Assembly: GCA_964390545.1 (NCBI GenBank)
Contig: CAYMJV010000056.1
Location: forward strand, 1 to 19,718
Reading direction: 5' to 3'
DNA from: CAYMJV01 sp964390545
Lineage (GTDB): Bacteria > Desulfobacterota > BSN033 > UBA1163
DNA length: 19,718 nucleotides
The translations under genes and the position numbers were made by a program. The number at the start of each line of letters is the position of its first letter. Position 1 is the stretch's first letter. Shown piece by piece: positions 6,897 through 14,723 of this stretch. The notes beneath the pieces are model-generated. The model was not told the origin of the DNA. It saw only the letters and a program-made list of their open reading frames with translations, and made no database searches.

Positions 6897-8915
6897 ATGG
6901 GATTAATCCAAAAGCAATATGACGATTTAAGAAAGAAGATCAAGAAGCCTCACCTGGAAAACCAATGGCGCGCCTTCAAAGAGACCCGGAACCGCCAGAA
7001 ACAGAATCTTCCTTTCTTTGGTGACCTGAAGAAGATCAGTGAAGAAGTGAAGCGGATTCGATCTGAATCCGTTGGAAACTGGGATCTCTTCGAAGATGCG
7101 ATCTCCCGTCTGGAGAAGAACAGGTTTAAAGTCCTTCAGGCGAAGGATGGCCAAGAAGCCTGTGAGATCATCCTTAGAGAGATCGGCGACGAAAGACTGG
7201 TGGTCAAATCGAAATCAAATATTTCCAAGGAGATCGGGCTGACTCACTTTCTCAATGGGCATGGCATTGAGGTCATTGAGACAGATATCGGTGATCGGAT
7301 CATCCAGATCGCTGGCCATCGGGCCTCCCATGCCACTGCACCCGCCGTTCATCTTTCCCGTTATGAAATTGCCGAAATCCTCTCCCAACATCTCAAGAGG
7401 GAGGTGCCACCGGTACCGGAAGAGGAGATGCAGGCGGTGAGGTCCGACATCGAATCCTATCTCCAGAAAGCGAAGATCGGCATCACTGGGGCCAATGCCA
7501 TTTCCGCCAAAGAAGGAGCGGCCTTAATGCTTCATAATGAGGGGAATATCACCCGGGTTCGAATGAGGGAGAAACACATCCTGATCACGGCCATCGACAA
7601 GATCTTTCCTACGGTTGAGGATGCCCTTCTGATGCTGAGACTGGAAACCTTTCTGGCCACAGGGGCCCTTTTCCCATCTTTCATTGATATCGTGGCTGGG
7701 AGATCCAAATCTTCGGATATTGAGAAGCAGCTTTTTTATGGAATGCATAAACCAGAGGAAGTGGTCATCGTCTTCCTGGATAATGGAAGAAGACAAATTT
7801 TAAATGAGCGGAAAGATTCTTCGGATCTCCTCTATTGCATCGGGTGTGGCAACTGTCTTCTCGACTGCCCAGTGTATAACGCCGTGGGCCCCTTCTTTGG
7901 AGCTGATGGAATGCTGGGTGGAAGGGGGGTTGCTCTTTCATCCCTGCTCCATGGAGTGAGAGAGGGAGTTGAAGATGGTCTCTTCCTCTGCACCACCTGC
8001 GGTCTCTGCGAAGAAGTCTGCCCCTTTGGCATCAATGCTGGAAAGAGTCTTAAGGATCTGAGAAGAAGAAGCCTCGAAGATTCCAAGATCTCTGTTGAAC
8101 TCGATGAAGTCAAACAGCTTCAGAGCGCCATTGACCGGTACGGAATGCCCTATGAAAAAATGGCCAGAGCGGAATTTCCAGTTCCAAGAAAGAAATCTTC
8201 TGTCGTCCTCTACATCGGATGTGTAGGAATGACCATGGAGAGTGAAACAACCGAGTTAGCCATCAAACTCCTCAATCGTTTGGGCGTCGATTTCACTCTG
8301 ATCGATGAGGTCTGTTGTGAAGCGGTGAAGGGAGATACGGGTTCCAGTCCCAGTCGGGAGCGGATCAAACAGAATATTGAGAGAATGAAAGAGGCCGGAG
8401 GCCGTGAGGTCCTTTTTCTCTGTCCCACCTGTCTTAAGACTTTTCTGGAGTATGATGCTGAAGAAAAAACCGGTCTTCTTTTTAAAACCCTCACCTCTTA
8501 TCTTTCTGAATATTTCTCCTTCACCGCATCAGAAGGTGAATCAGCAACAGTGACTTATCACGACCCCTGCCATCTGGGAAGAGGTCTGAGTTCCTATGAT
8601 GGCACGAGAGATCTGATGAAAAGCCTTGAAAACAGATGGGTGGAGATGGAACATCACCATCAGGAATCTCTCTGCTGCGGAGCAGGAGGAGGAATAAGGG
8701 GTTTCTATCCAAAATTCTCGAGGGACATTGCCCGAAGGAGGGTGAAGGAAGCAGAAGAAGTGAAGGCTGACATTTTACTTACCGATTGCATGTCCTGCAA
8801 ACATAATCTGAAGCAAGGCGTGCCGTTCGAAGGAAAGCTGAAGGTTATGACCACTCCCGAATATCTCCTGGAGGGGATCGAGACTGAGAGGATACGGTTC
8901 TCCAAGAAAGATTAG
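6897..8915 (+). CDS. LutB-LutA-like fusion: LUD domain, two 4Fe-4S clusters and CCG domains
   Basis: A 672-residue cytoplasmic iron-sulfur protein, probably an electron-transfer subunit of lactate or other 2-hydroxyacid oxidation. Residues about 60-290 are a LUD domain like LutB (VKSKSNISKEIGLTHFL, VIETDIGDRIIQ). Two ferredoxin motifs follow: C314/C317/C320/C324 (CIGCGNCLLDCP) and C365/C368/C371/C375 (CTTCGLCEEVCP). The C-terminal third looks like the LutA/GlpC/HdrD cysteine-rich (CCG) pair. The first copy has C442, C473-C474 and C509/C512, but reads CCE where CCG is usual. The second has C558, C593-C594-G and C631/C634. In Bacillus these functions sit on separate LutA and LutB proteins, so this is a fusion. 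GAAGGAAG precedes the ATG. No lactate permease or LutC is adjacent, so the substrate is open. It ends 3 bp from the convergent CHAT gene. Confidence 0.88.
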   Translation: MGLIQKQYDDLRKKIKKPHLENQWRAFKETRNRQKQNLPFFGDLKKISEEVKRIRSESVGNWDLFEDAISRLEKNRFKVLQAKDGQEACEIILREIGDERLVVKSKSNISKEIGLTHFLNGHGIEVIETDIGDRIIQIAGHRASHATAPAVHLSRYEIAEILSQHLKREVPPVPEEEMQAVRSDIESYLQKAKIGITGANAISAKEGAALMLHNEGNITRVRMREKHILITAIDKIFPTVEDALLMLRLETFLATGALFPSFIDIVAGRSKSSDIEKQLFYGMHKPEEVVIVFLDNGRRQILNERKDSSDLLYCIGCGNCLLDCPVYNAVGPFFGADGMLGGRGVALSSLLHGVREGVEDGLFLCTTCGLCEEVCPFGINAGKSLKDLRRRSLEDSKISVELDEVKQLQSAIDRYGMPYEKMARAEFPVPRKKSSVVLYIGCVGMTMESETTELAIKLLNRLGVDFTLIDEVCCEAVKGDTGSSPSRERIKQNIERMKEAGGREVLFLCPTCLKTFLEYDAEEKTGLLFKTLTSYLSEYFSFTASEGESATVTYHDPCHLGRGLSSYDGTRDLMKSLENRWVEMEHHHQESLCCGAGGGIRGFYPKFSRDIARRRVKEAEEVKADILLTDCMSCKHNLKQGVPFEGKLKVMTTPEYLLEGIETERIRFSKKD

Positions 8916-8918
8916 ATA

Positions 8919-11726
8919 TTACCTCCAATCTCCCACCAGGATAAAAGGTGCCCAGAAGAAAGGATGGGAGCAATCGATCGCCATGTCTGGCTGATAGTCG
9001 GCCGATCGAGTCGTACCGTCTGAACCCATTTCGACATGGAAGCGAATGCTTGATTTCATCAAATCGATTTGAGCCTTTTGAAGCGCTTCCGCCTTGGTCA
9101 TGCTTCTCAAGTTCCGGTAAAAAGCTCGCATCAGCGCTACCGTAGAGTCATCTGAAACTTTCCAAAGGGAGGCCACAACACTGGGAGCTCCCGCATGGAT
9201 GAAGGCCCTGGAGAGACCCACTAAATCATCACCCTTTGGGAAATCGCCTTCTTCGCCTTTCACCAGGGCCGTCTCGCAAGCCGATAGCGTGACCAGGTTT
9301 GCCTTGATCTCCATGTCAAAGATCTCATTGACTGTCAGCTTTCCATCATCACCTGCCGATGGCGCAAATCTGAGATTCGACCTGAGCGGGTCGGGCTCTA
9401 TCATCTCTCCGTGGGTGGAAAAATGGAGCAGGTCGTACCTGGGTGACTGCCCCTTCACAGAAGTTTTGGTGGCTTCCTTGCCTGTGAGGACCAGCACCTT
9501 CTTAAAGAGGGTCGAGAGTTCACGGACCTCCTCTTCAGCAGCAGGAAGGGGCGCAAGCCCTGTGGTGGGATTTGCCGCTGCGAAGAGCTCTATACGGTTC
9601 CCCTTGTTTTTCACCCTGGCATACTTCAAGACACTCGCTGAAGGCAGGTAGCTGACCGTGAAAGACTCAATGAGATATTTTCCTCTTTTGGATAGCAGCG
9701 CTTGAAAGGGAAGGTAGTGGAGCATCCCATGCGGGACAATGACAAGGTGCTTCTTGCCGGAGATCTCCTCTTCTATGGGTTGAATCAGGATCTCATAGAG
9801 CTCTGAAATGGGTTGCTCATAGGTTTTTGTGAACAGCCGATCCAGAGTGATCCCCTCCACAGCCCTTGCCCTGAAGTCCCTGATCCTCTGAAAAAGTCTC
9901 TTCGAGTCCACATTCAAGCGCACGGCCAGGATCTTCTCTTGGGTCACTACAAAGACAAAGCGATCCTGAAAGCCTACGAAATATTCAAGAAGCGCAGTGT
10001 CGGCTTCAAGCAGAGCCTGTATCTCGCTAGCCTTCAATGGATTGATGCTGACCAAGGAGGCAAGTTCAGCGTTTAGCTTCTCGATCCTTTCCAAAATAGC
10101 TCGGTACTGAGACTGGAGGCGCTCGAGCTCTGAATTTCGTGCCTCCGGCCCACGGGGTTCTGTAGCCTCCTCTTCTGACTCTTGGGACCTCTCAAGGGAA
10201 ACTTGCTCTGTTTCACTGGAGATCTCTTCAATCAGTTTTCTTAGTGCTCTTTCTTCAATGAGTAGTTCGTTTTCCTCCTTCTTCTTTGAGGAGAAGTTTT
10301 TTTCTGCCAACATGTCCAGCATTACCCTGGCCCTGGCCCGCTCAAGATAATGGAAGGCCTCAGAAGGTTGTCGCATCTTGTAGAGAAGCTGGATGATCGA
10401 CTCATAGATTCCCAATTTGTCTTTCATGAAAAGGGCCTTGAGACCCGGATCCGTCAACTTAGTCCTCTGGGACTCGATGATCTTAATGGCTTCAGCATAC
10501 TGTTCAAAGGCTTTCTGGTTTTCTCCCTCTCTCTCTGCCATCCATCCCAACCAAGAGCGAGCTCTCCATTGGGGCTCTGGATCAGACGCCTTCTTTGCTA
10601 TTCGAATGGCAAATACAAAGCATTTTTTCGCATCAGAATTCTTATGGATCCTCCTATAGGCGTTGCCGAGCCTGAGGTAACACCAGCGCTTCATCAAATG
10701 GATATCGCCTCCTACTCTATCAAAGTATTCCAAGGCATCCTCAAGGGGCTTCACTGCTTCAGCAGGCTTATTCATATTCAACAGATTATTCCCCATCGTC
10801 AGGAAGCATAAACCAACAAAATACGGACTCTTTAGCTCCTTAGCAATCTGAAGAGATTGTTCTAATAGAAGGTTAGCTTCCTCATACTGCTTGAGATTCG
10901 AGGCTATCTGGGCTAATTGACGAAGTCGATTTGACTCTGCATACCGATTGCCAAAGCGTCTGGCACCCTTTAAGGCCTCCTCTGCATAGTCCTTTGCTTT
11001 GAGGTTTCTTCCAAACCTCATTTCAAAATCAGTGAGTACACCGAAAAATTGAGGATAGACCCTGGCCCAATCGATTTCAGGATTATCCCTGATCATCTTA
11101 TATAAATTTTGCAGCTTTTCATATTCTGCCATTTGATAAAGGCAGCTAGCCATAAAGGCAACAAGGTCTCTGAATTGTTGATCTTCAGGATGAGAACGAA
11201 TGAGTTCCAATAGATCCTTCTCGATCTGATCCTGACATCCCTTCTCCCATACGATGACCTTGGCAATAAGCTTTCCATTCTTGTCCTTTGGATTTTTTAC
11301 CTTCCACCAGGTACCCATGCCGAAGTAAAGGGGCCCCCCATTTCCACTTTGAGTGACATTCAAGTTGGATGGATATTTCAAATAATCAATCCCGCCATCG
11401 ATATGTATTTGTCGGGCATTCTCACCTACCTTGAAACGCAGACACTGATGCGGCTGCCAGTGCCATTTCCCTGGGTTCCGAATGTCCCACACCTCTCCTT
11501 CGGCCATAACAGCGACGATAGCCTCCTTAGGTATTTGGATGTCCTTTTTGATCCAGTTTCCAAAATTTGTCGTGGACGCTGGAAGGGTTATATTTTCGTA
11601 GAACTTGTAATGAGCAGCTTCCTTCACAGTCATCCTGGGTATACAACCGGGAATGATGAAAACAAGGAAAAGAAATAGTATGAGGGCGATACCGAGGGAC
11701 CGGTGAAATCTGGTCATATATTTCAT
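8919..11726 (-). CDS. Predicted lipoprotein with TPR array and C-terminal CHAT protease domain
   Basis: A 935-residue caspase-like (clan CD, CHAT family) protein. The N-terminus has a positively charged start, a hydrophobic stretch (11-25) and a lipobox-like IPGC with C28, so it is probably an exported lipoprotein; Pro at -2 is unusual, and a plain membrane anchor is the alternative. Residues about 45-165 look beta-rich and faintly resemble LecA-type sugar-binding domains (inference). Residues about 175-430 are TPR-like helices. A charged coiled coil (about 455-560) leads into the CHAT domain (about 640-935). The catalytic dyad is intact: H772 (LLHFSTHGE) and C817 (VTLSACETA). The domain also has GAPSVVASLWKVSD and ends in FFWAPFILVGD. 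AAGGAGAGGGG precedes the ATG. It is the last gene of an operon, 13 nt after the FecR-like gene. Target and activation are unknown. Its central part is AT-rich compared with the two upstream genes. Confidence 0.9.
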   Translation of the reverse strand: MKYMTRFHRSLGIALILFLFLVFIIPGCIPRMTVKEAAHYKFYENITLPASTTNFGNWIKKDIQIPKEAIVAVMAEGEVWDIRNPGKWHWQPHQCLRFKVGENARQIHIDGGIDYLKYPSNLNVTQSGNGGPLYFGMGTWWKVKNPKDKNGKLIAKVIVWEKGCQDQIEKDLLELIRSHPEDQQFRDLVAFMASCLYQMAEYEKLQNLYKMIRDNPEIDWARVYPQFFGVLTDFEMRFGRNLKAKDYAEEALKGARRFGNRYAESNRLRQLAQIASNLKQYEEANLLLEQSLQIAKELKSPYFVGLCFLTMGNNLLNMNKPAEAVKPLEDALEYFDRVGGDIHLMKRWCYLRLGNAYRRIHKNSDAKKCFVFAIRIAKKASDPEPQWRARSWLGWMAEREGENQKAFEQYAEAIKIIESQRTKLTDPGLKALFMKDKLGIYESIIQLLYKMRQPSEAFHYLERARARVMLDMLAEKNFSSKKKEENELLIEERALRKLIEEISSETEQVSLERSQESEEEATEPRGPEARNSELERLQSQYRAILERIEKLNAELASLVSINPLKASEIQALLEADTALLEYFVGFQDRFVFVVTQEKILAVRLNVDSKRLFQRIRDFRARAVEGITLDRLFTKTYEQPISELYEILIQPIEEEISGKKHLVIVPHGMLHYLPFQALLSKRGKYLIESFTVSYLPSASVLKYARVKNKGNRIELFAAANPTTGLAPLPAAEEEVRELSTLFKKVLVLTGKEATKTSVKGQSPRYDLLHFSTHGEMIEPDPLRSNLRFAPSAGDDGKLTVNEIFDMEIKANLVTLSACETALVKGEEGDFPKGDDLVGLSRAFIHAGAPSVVASLWKVSDDSTVALMRAFYRNLRSMTKAEALQKAQIDLMKSSIRFHVEMGSDGTTRSADYQPDMAIDCSHPFFWAPFILVGDWR

Positions 11727-11739
11727 CCCCCTCTCCTTA

Positions 11740-12480
11740 TTATTTTGTCGTGGACTTTGTTCTCTGGATGCGCACCCACTCTTCCAGTTCTTTCAAAACC
11801 TCATTGCCAGGCTGGATCTTCAGCGCATCCTTGACAATCTTCTCCATCTCCTCAAACTGTTCGTAATCGGCTAATATCCCCAACAGATTCAACTCAGGCG
11901 TGATGTCATCCGGCCGGGCTTGTTTCCGCAGTCTTTGATAGTTCTCTTTAGCCATTGCGATTTCGGCCTGCTCTTCTTTGGTTGGAACAATGGCCTTCTG
12001 GCTGCCTTCACCCGTGCCCCGAACCTGAATGGCACCCGAACGACCGAGTCCTGCCCGACGCAGAAGGGCTGGAATCCGGCGTATCCCTTGCGAGGTTCCG
12101 GCAGGCAGAATGATCACCTCTGGCTGAGCCTGAACCCCCTTTTCGCCTTCAGGTCGACTCTGCGTTTCACCCACCATCATGGCAGCCGGCCCTTTCCAGG
12201 TCTCCTGTCGACCGTTTTGAAAGTAGACCAATTGCACCACAGCTCCTGCCACTACTTTAAAATGGTCTCCCTGGCGTATCCTCATGAAGGCCTGTGCCTT
12301 TTCAGGCGTCTTCTGATAGGCTTCATTCCAGTAGGTGGCATCGCCGGACAGTTGTGTCACGAGTCCTACATCAGGCGGCAGAGTCTTGGCCTCGGTAGGA
12401 ATTTCCGTGAGCAGTATAGCGATCGCACCAAGGCAAATAAGCCCCATAAACGATGGGAAGCTCCTGCAAAAGGATTTCAT
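11740..12480 (-). CDS. Exported FecR-like domain protein
   Basis: A 246-residue protein of unknown function. A Sec-type signal peptide (about 1-31, hydrophobic MGLICLGAIAILL, likely cut after TEA) sends it to the periplasm. Residues about 36-110 match the FecR-like pattern: VGLVTQLSGDATYWN, then IRQGDHFKVVAGAVVQLVYF and GRQETWKGPA. This is a beta-rich module often found next to CHASE2 or CHAT proteins. A Pro/Gly/Arg-rich linker follows, then a helical, TPR-like tail (about 170-240, LGILADYEQFEEMEKIVKDA). Its ATG overlaps the cyclase stop by 4 bp (ATGA), implying coupled translation. It lacks the N-terminal anti-sigma region of true FecR, so it is probably not a sigma regulator. A periplasmic ligand-binding or linking role between cyclase and CHAT protein is inference. 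GC is high: 41 of 60 bases at 12001-12060. Confidence 0.75.
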   Translation of the reverse strand: MKSFCRSFPSFMGLICLGAIAILLTEIPTEAKTLPPDVGLVTQLSGDATYWNEAYQKTPEKAQAFMRIRQGDHFKVVAGAVVQLVYFQNGRQETWKGPAAMMVGETQSRPEGEKGVQAQPEVIILPAGTSQGIRRIPALLRRAGLGRSGAIQVRGTGEGSQKAIVPTKEEQAEIAMAKENYQRLRKQARPDDITPELNLLGILADYEQFEEMEKIVKDALKIQPGNEVLKELEEWVRIQRTKSTTK

Positions 12481-14426
12481 GGCTCTCCTCCTTTCTCTGG
12501 TTTTAGACCAATCACTTCAAAAACCTCGACATATCCTTCTCGTCCCTTAACAGTAATTTTTTCCCCTTCGCCAATTGACACGCCAGGACCGGCTGCATCT
12601 ATGGTGGCACTGCTGGCAACAATTGTCCATCCGAGTTCCTTGGTCAAACTCTCCAGGCGCGATGCTGTATTCACCGTGTCGCCAATGGCCGTGAACTCCA
12701 TGCGCCTAGGCGAGCCAATGCTGCCAATAACTGCTTCACCTGTATGAACTCCAATACCAATTGCGAACTCTGGGAGATTCACGCCGACAAAGCGCTCATC
12801 CATCCAGGAGCGGAACTCACGGGCCGTCTCTGCCATGCCAAGGGCGGCGCGCAATGCACGCCGAGCATGGTCTTTGTAAGGCACCGGCGATCCAAAGACT
12901 GCCATCACTGCATCCCCAATAAATTTGTCCACCGTGCCACCCTGCTCCAGGATGTGCTGGCAAGCACGGCTCAGAAAGGCATTGAGCATCTCAACCACTT
13001 GATGGGGGTTCAACCGTTCTGAAATCGTTGTGAAGTTGCGAATGTCCGAGAAGAGGATCGTGACCTGTATTGCCTCTCCGCCGAGATCAGGTCTATGCCC
13101 GATGGCGAGAAGTTTCTCCACCACTTCGTCAGAGACGTATCGACCGAACATCTGCCTCAGGCGTGTCCGTTCCCGTTCTTCTCCAGTTAGTCTAAGCCCT
13201 AATGCGCCCAGGTAACTCAAGGCCAGGCCTAAATGAACACTAGCAACGGGTAGGATCCAGTCGATGTAAAAAAGAAGGTAGGTCACGATAGCACAGAGGA
13301 GGCTGAGCAGAAGACCAACCCCCAGGCCCCGCAGAGGATGGACTCGGAAAAACACGAGTGCTCCGATCGAGAGGACCCCTAATACGTAAATGATTCTGAT
13401 CCAACCTGGGACAGATCGCGGAAACCGTCCCGATAGTAGAGTCTCGATGATATTGGCATGCAGCTCAGCGCCGGTCATCATGTGCCCTTCCAAATTCAAA
13501 AAGCCCCGAGCATAGGGGACCAGATGAATATCCTGCATCCCCACGTGCTCAGAAGCGATAATGACCACTTTGTCCTTAAGGTGTTGGACCTCAGGATCCT
13601 TGTCTGCTGAAGGGGTGAGCAATCGGGCAAAGGAAAGGCGGGGGACCGTTCCGGGAGGGCCCACAAAACCGATAGGGAGCGGAAGAGGAGCGTTGTTAAC
13701 TTCCCGGCCACCCAACGACCAACTTGCACTTGATGGTTTTTGACCACTGGCCTTCACTGCCAGAAGGGTGGCGAAAGTCAGGTTTGGTAAGGTGCCGTCA
13801 TCAAACAGGGCCGGGACGAACCGACGAATTACACCATCGGCATCGGAGTAAAGATTGGCCAGGCCCACATCCGCCTTGCCTCCTGGCAGGGCAAATAGGT
13901 AATCCTCCATCGGGAGGAGGAATTCGCTTTCCCCTTTGTCATTGCTGGCGACGACACCAATGAGCACCACCTGCCCCGTGGCAAGTTGACTTCTCATTGA
14001 GATATCGTACGTGCGACTCTTGTCGCTTCCTGGCAACTCGAGCTTCTTGAGCCACGATTCTGCGCTTACGCCAAAAAGGTAATCGAGCCCAATGATCCGG
14101 GCCCCGGCTCGGCGTATCACTTCAATCCCGCGAGCAAAGTGTGGCCCCCAAAATACGAGCGGCTCGTCTCGATGATCAAGCAAGGTCTTATTATCAATGG
14201 CCACAATGGCCACATGGCTCGCCTTGGCCCGAAGACCTGCCAGATTATGCCACAGATCATAATAGATATACTCAAGTAGATCGAACCACCCCGCTCTCGT
14301 CGTGACCTCTGTAGCAGAAAAGGCAAAGATTACCAGCAGTATCCCTACGATCGCCCGCCGGATATTTATGCCGCCATGACTACGGGTGTGTTTTACCAAT
14401 TTATTCTTCCTCTTTTTAACTCCCAC
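12477..14426 (-). CDS. CHASE2-domain class III adenylate cyclase
   Basis: A membrane-bound cyclase of 649 residues. A first membrane segment (about 24-42) leads to a periplasmic CHASE2 sensor domain (about 45-345; VAIVAIDNKTLL, ARIIGLDYLFG, VGLANLYSDADGVIRRF). Three membrane segments follow (about 348-430), then a cytoplasmic class III catalytic domain (about 445-645). Key residues are present: metal-binding D461 (FSDIRNFT) and D505 (IGDAVMAVF), purine-specifying K501 (DKF) and D583 (IGDT), N586 and transition-state R590. Lys plus Asp at the specificity positions predicts ATP to cAMP. The GTG at 14426 gives the longest frame. A TTG at residue 10 (14399) has a better ribosome site (AGAGGAAG) and may be the real start. 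The gene heads the CHASE2-FecR-CHAT operon and overlaps the next gene by 4 bp. The sensed signal is unknown. Confidence 0.93.
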   Translation of the reverse strand: MGVKKRKNKLVKHTRSHGGINIRRAIVGILLVIFAFSATEVTTRAGWFDLLEYIYYDLWHNLAGLRAKASHVAIVAIDNKTLLDHRDEPLVFWGPHFARGIEVIRRAGARIIGLDYLFGVSAESWLKKLELPGSDKSRTYDISMRSQLATGQVVLIGVVASNDKGESEFLLPMEDYLFALPGGKADVGLANLYSDADGVIRRFVPALFDDGTLPNLTFATLLAVKASGQKPSSASWSLGGREVNNAPLPLPIGFVGPPGTVPRLSFARLLTPSADKDPEVQHLKDKVVIIASEHVGMQDIHLVPYARGFLNLEGHMMTGAELHANIIETLLSGRFPRSVPGWIRIIYVLGVLSIGALVFFRVHPLRGLGVGLLLSLLCAIVTYLLFYIDWILPVASVHLGLALSYLGALGLRLTGEERERTRLRQMFGRYVSDEVVEKLLAIGHRPDLGGEAIQVTILFSDIRNFTTISERLNPHQVVEMLNAFLSRACQHILEQGGTVDKFIGDAVMAVFGSPVPYKDHARRALRAALGMAETAREFRSWMDERFVGVNLPEFAIGIGVHTGEAVIGSIGSPRRMEFTAIGDTVNTASRLESLTKELGWTIVASSATIDAAGPGVSIGEGEKITVKGREGYVEVFEVIGLKPEKGGEP

Positions 14427-14447
14427 CCGCCCCTTAGGGAGATGAAT

Positions 14448-14475
14448 AAAAAACCATCCCTATTGAAAAGGATGG
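14448..14475 (-). terminator. Terminator-like hairpin upstream of the cyclase start (possible attenuator)
   Basis: On the minus strand CCATCC and GGATGG form a 6-bp stem with a 10-base loop, followed directly by six T residues. It lies 22 bases or more before the cyclase GTG, so any transcript of the operon starting further upstream would cross it. The stem is short, so it could be weak or chance. Confidence 0.35.
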
Positions 14476-14670
14476 CATTGACATCAACATTACGACCATA
14501 GATTCACCTGCGGGTTCAGAAGATGAATTAACCCAATTTTTAACGGCAGCTTACCAAATTAAGACCAAGAAATCAATGATAGTTGACTTTATTGGGCAGT
14601 TTAGTAATCTATATTTTATGTTGGATGAAGAGAACAAAGGGGAGGTGTGAAGGTAAAAAAATACTTTCTG

Positions 14671-14699
14671 TTGACACCGCCAAAGTATCCATCTTAAAA
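14671..14699 (+). promoter_or_regulatory. Candidate promoter TTGACA-N17-TTAAAA for the lipoprotein gene
   Basis: A perfect -35 hexamer TTGACA (14671-14676) is followed after 17 bases by TTAAAA (14694-14699), a weak -10. A start near 14706 would give a leader of about 18 bases carrying AGGAG (14711-14715), 8 bases before the ATG. It overlaps the 3' end of the broken small gene. Confidence 0.45.
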
Positions 14700-14723
14700 A
14701 AGAAGGGATAAGGAGTTATTCGA

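Larger units (their letters stand above)
14442..14711 (+). pseudogene. Short gene broken by two compensating frameshifts
   Basis: The divergent gap holds a protein-like reading frame in three pieces. It opens with ATG AAT AAA at 14442 in one frame. It continues one base out of phase from about 14450 to 14647 (IPIEKDGIDINITTIDSPAG, then ELTQFLTAAYQIKTKKSMIV and DFIGQFSNLYFMLDEENKG), where TGA 14648-14650 stops it. It returns to the first frame as GKKILSVDTAKVSILKKKG, ending at TAA 14709-14711. One extra A in the A6 run (14448-14453) and one G fewer in the G4 run (14639-14642) would restore 89 codons. The stop then lies 12 nt before the lipoprotein ATG, as in an operon. Either this is a decayed gene or there are two homopolymer sequencing errors. 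The start is uncertain because AGGGAG abuts the ATG. I do not recognise the family. Confidence 0.55.

Noticed and set aside
11920..12747. Plus-strand open frame of about 275 codons opposite the FecR-like gene and cyclase end
   Set aside because: It is antisense to two well-supported genes in a GC-rich stretch, where stop codons are rare by chance.
8919..14426. Reading the cyclase/CHAT operon as a CBASS, Pycsar or CRISPR-linked defence system
   Set aside because: The cyclase is a CHASE2 membrane sensor type, not a CD-NTase or Pycsar cyclase. The CHAT and FecR-like proteins carry export signals. There is no CRISPR array, Cas gene or nucleotide-binding effector in the operon.
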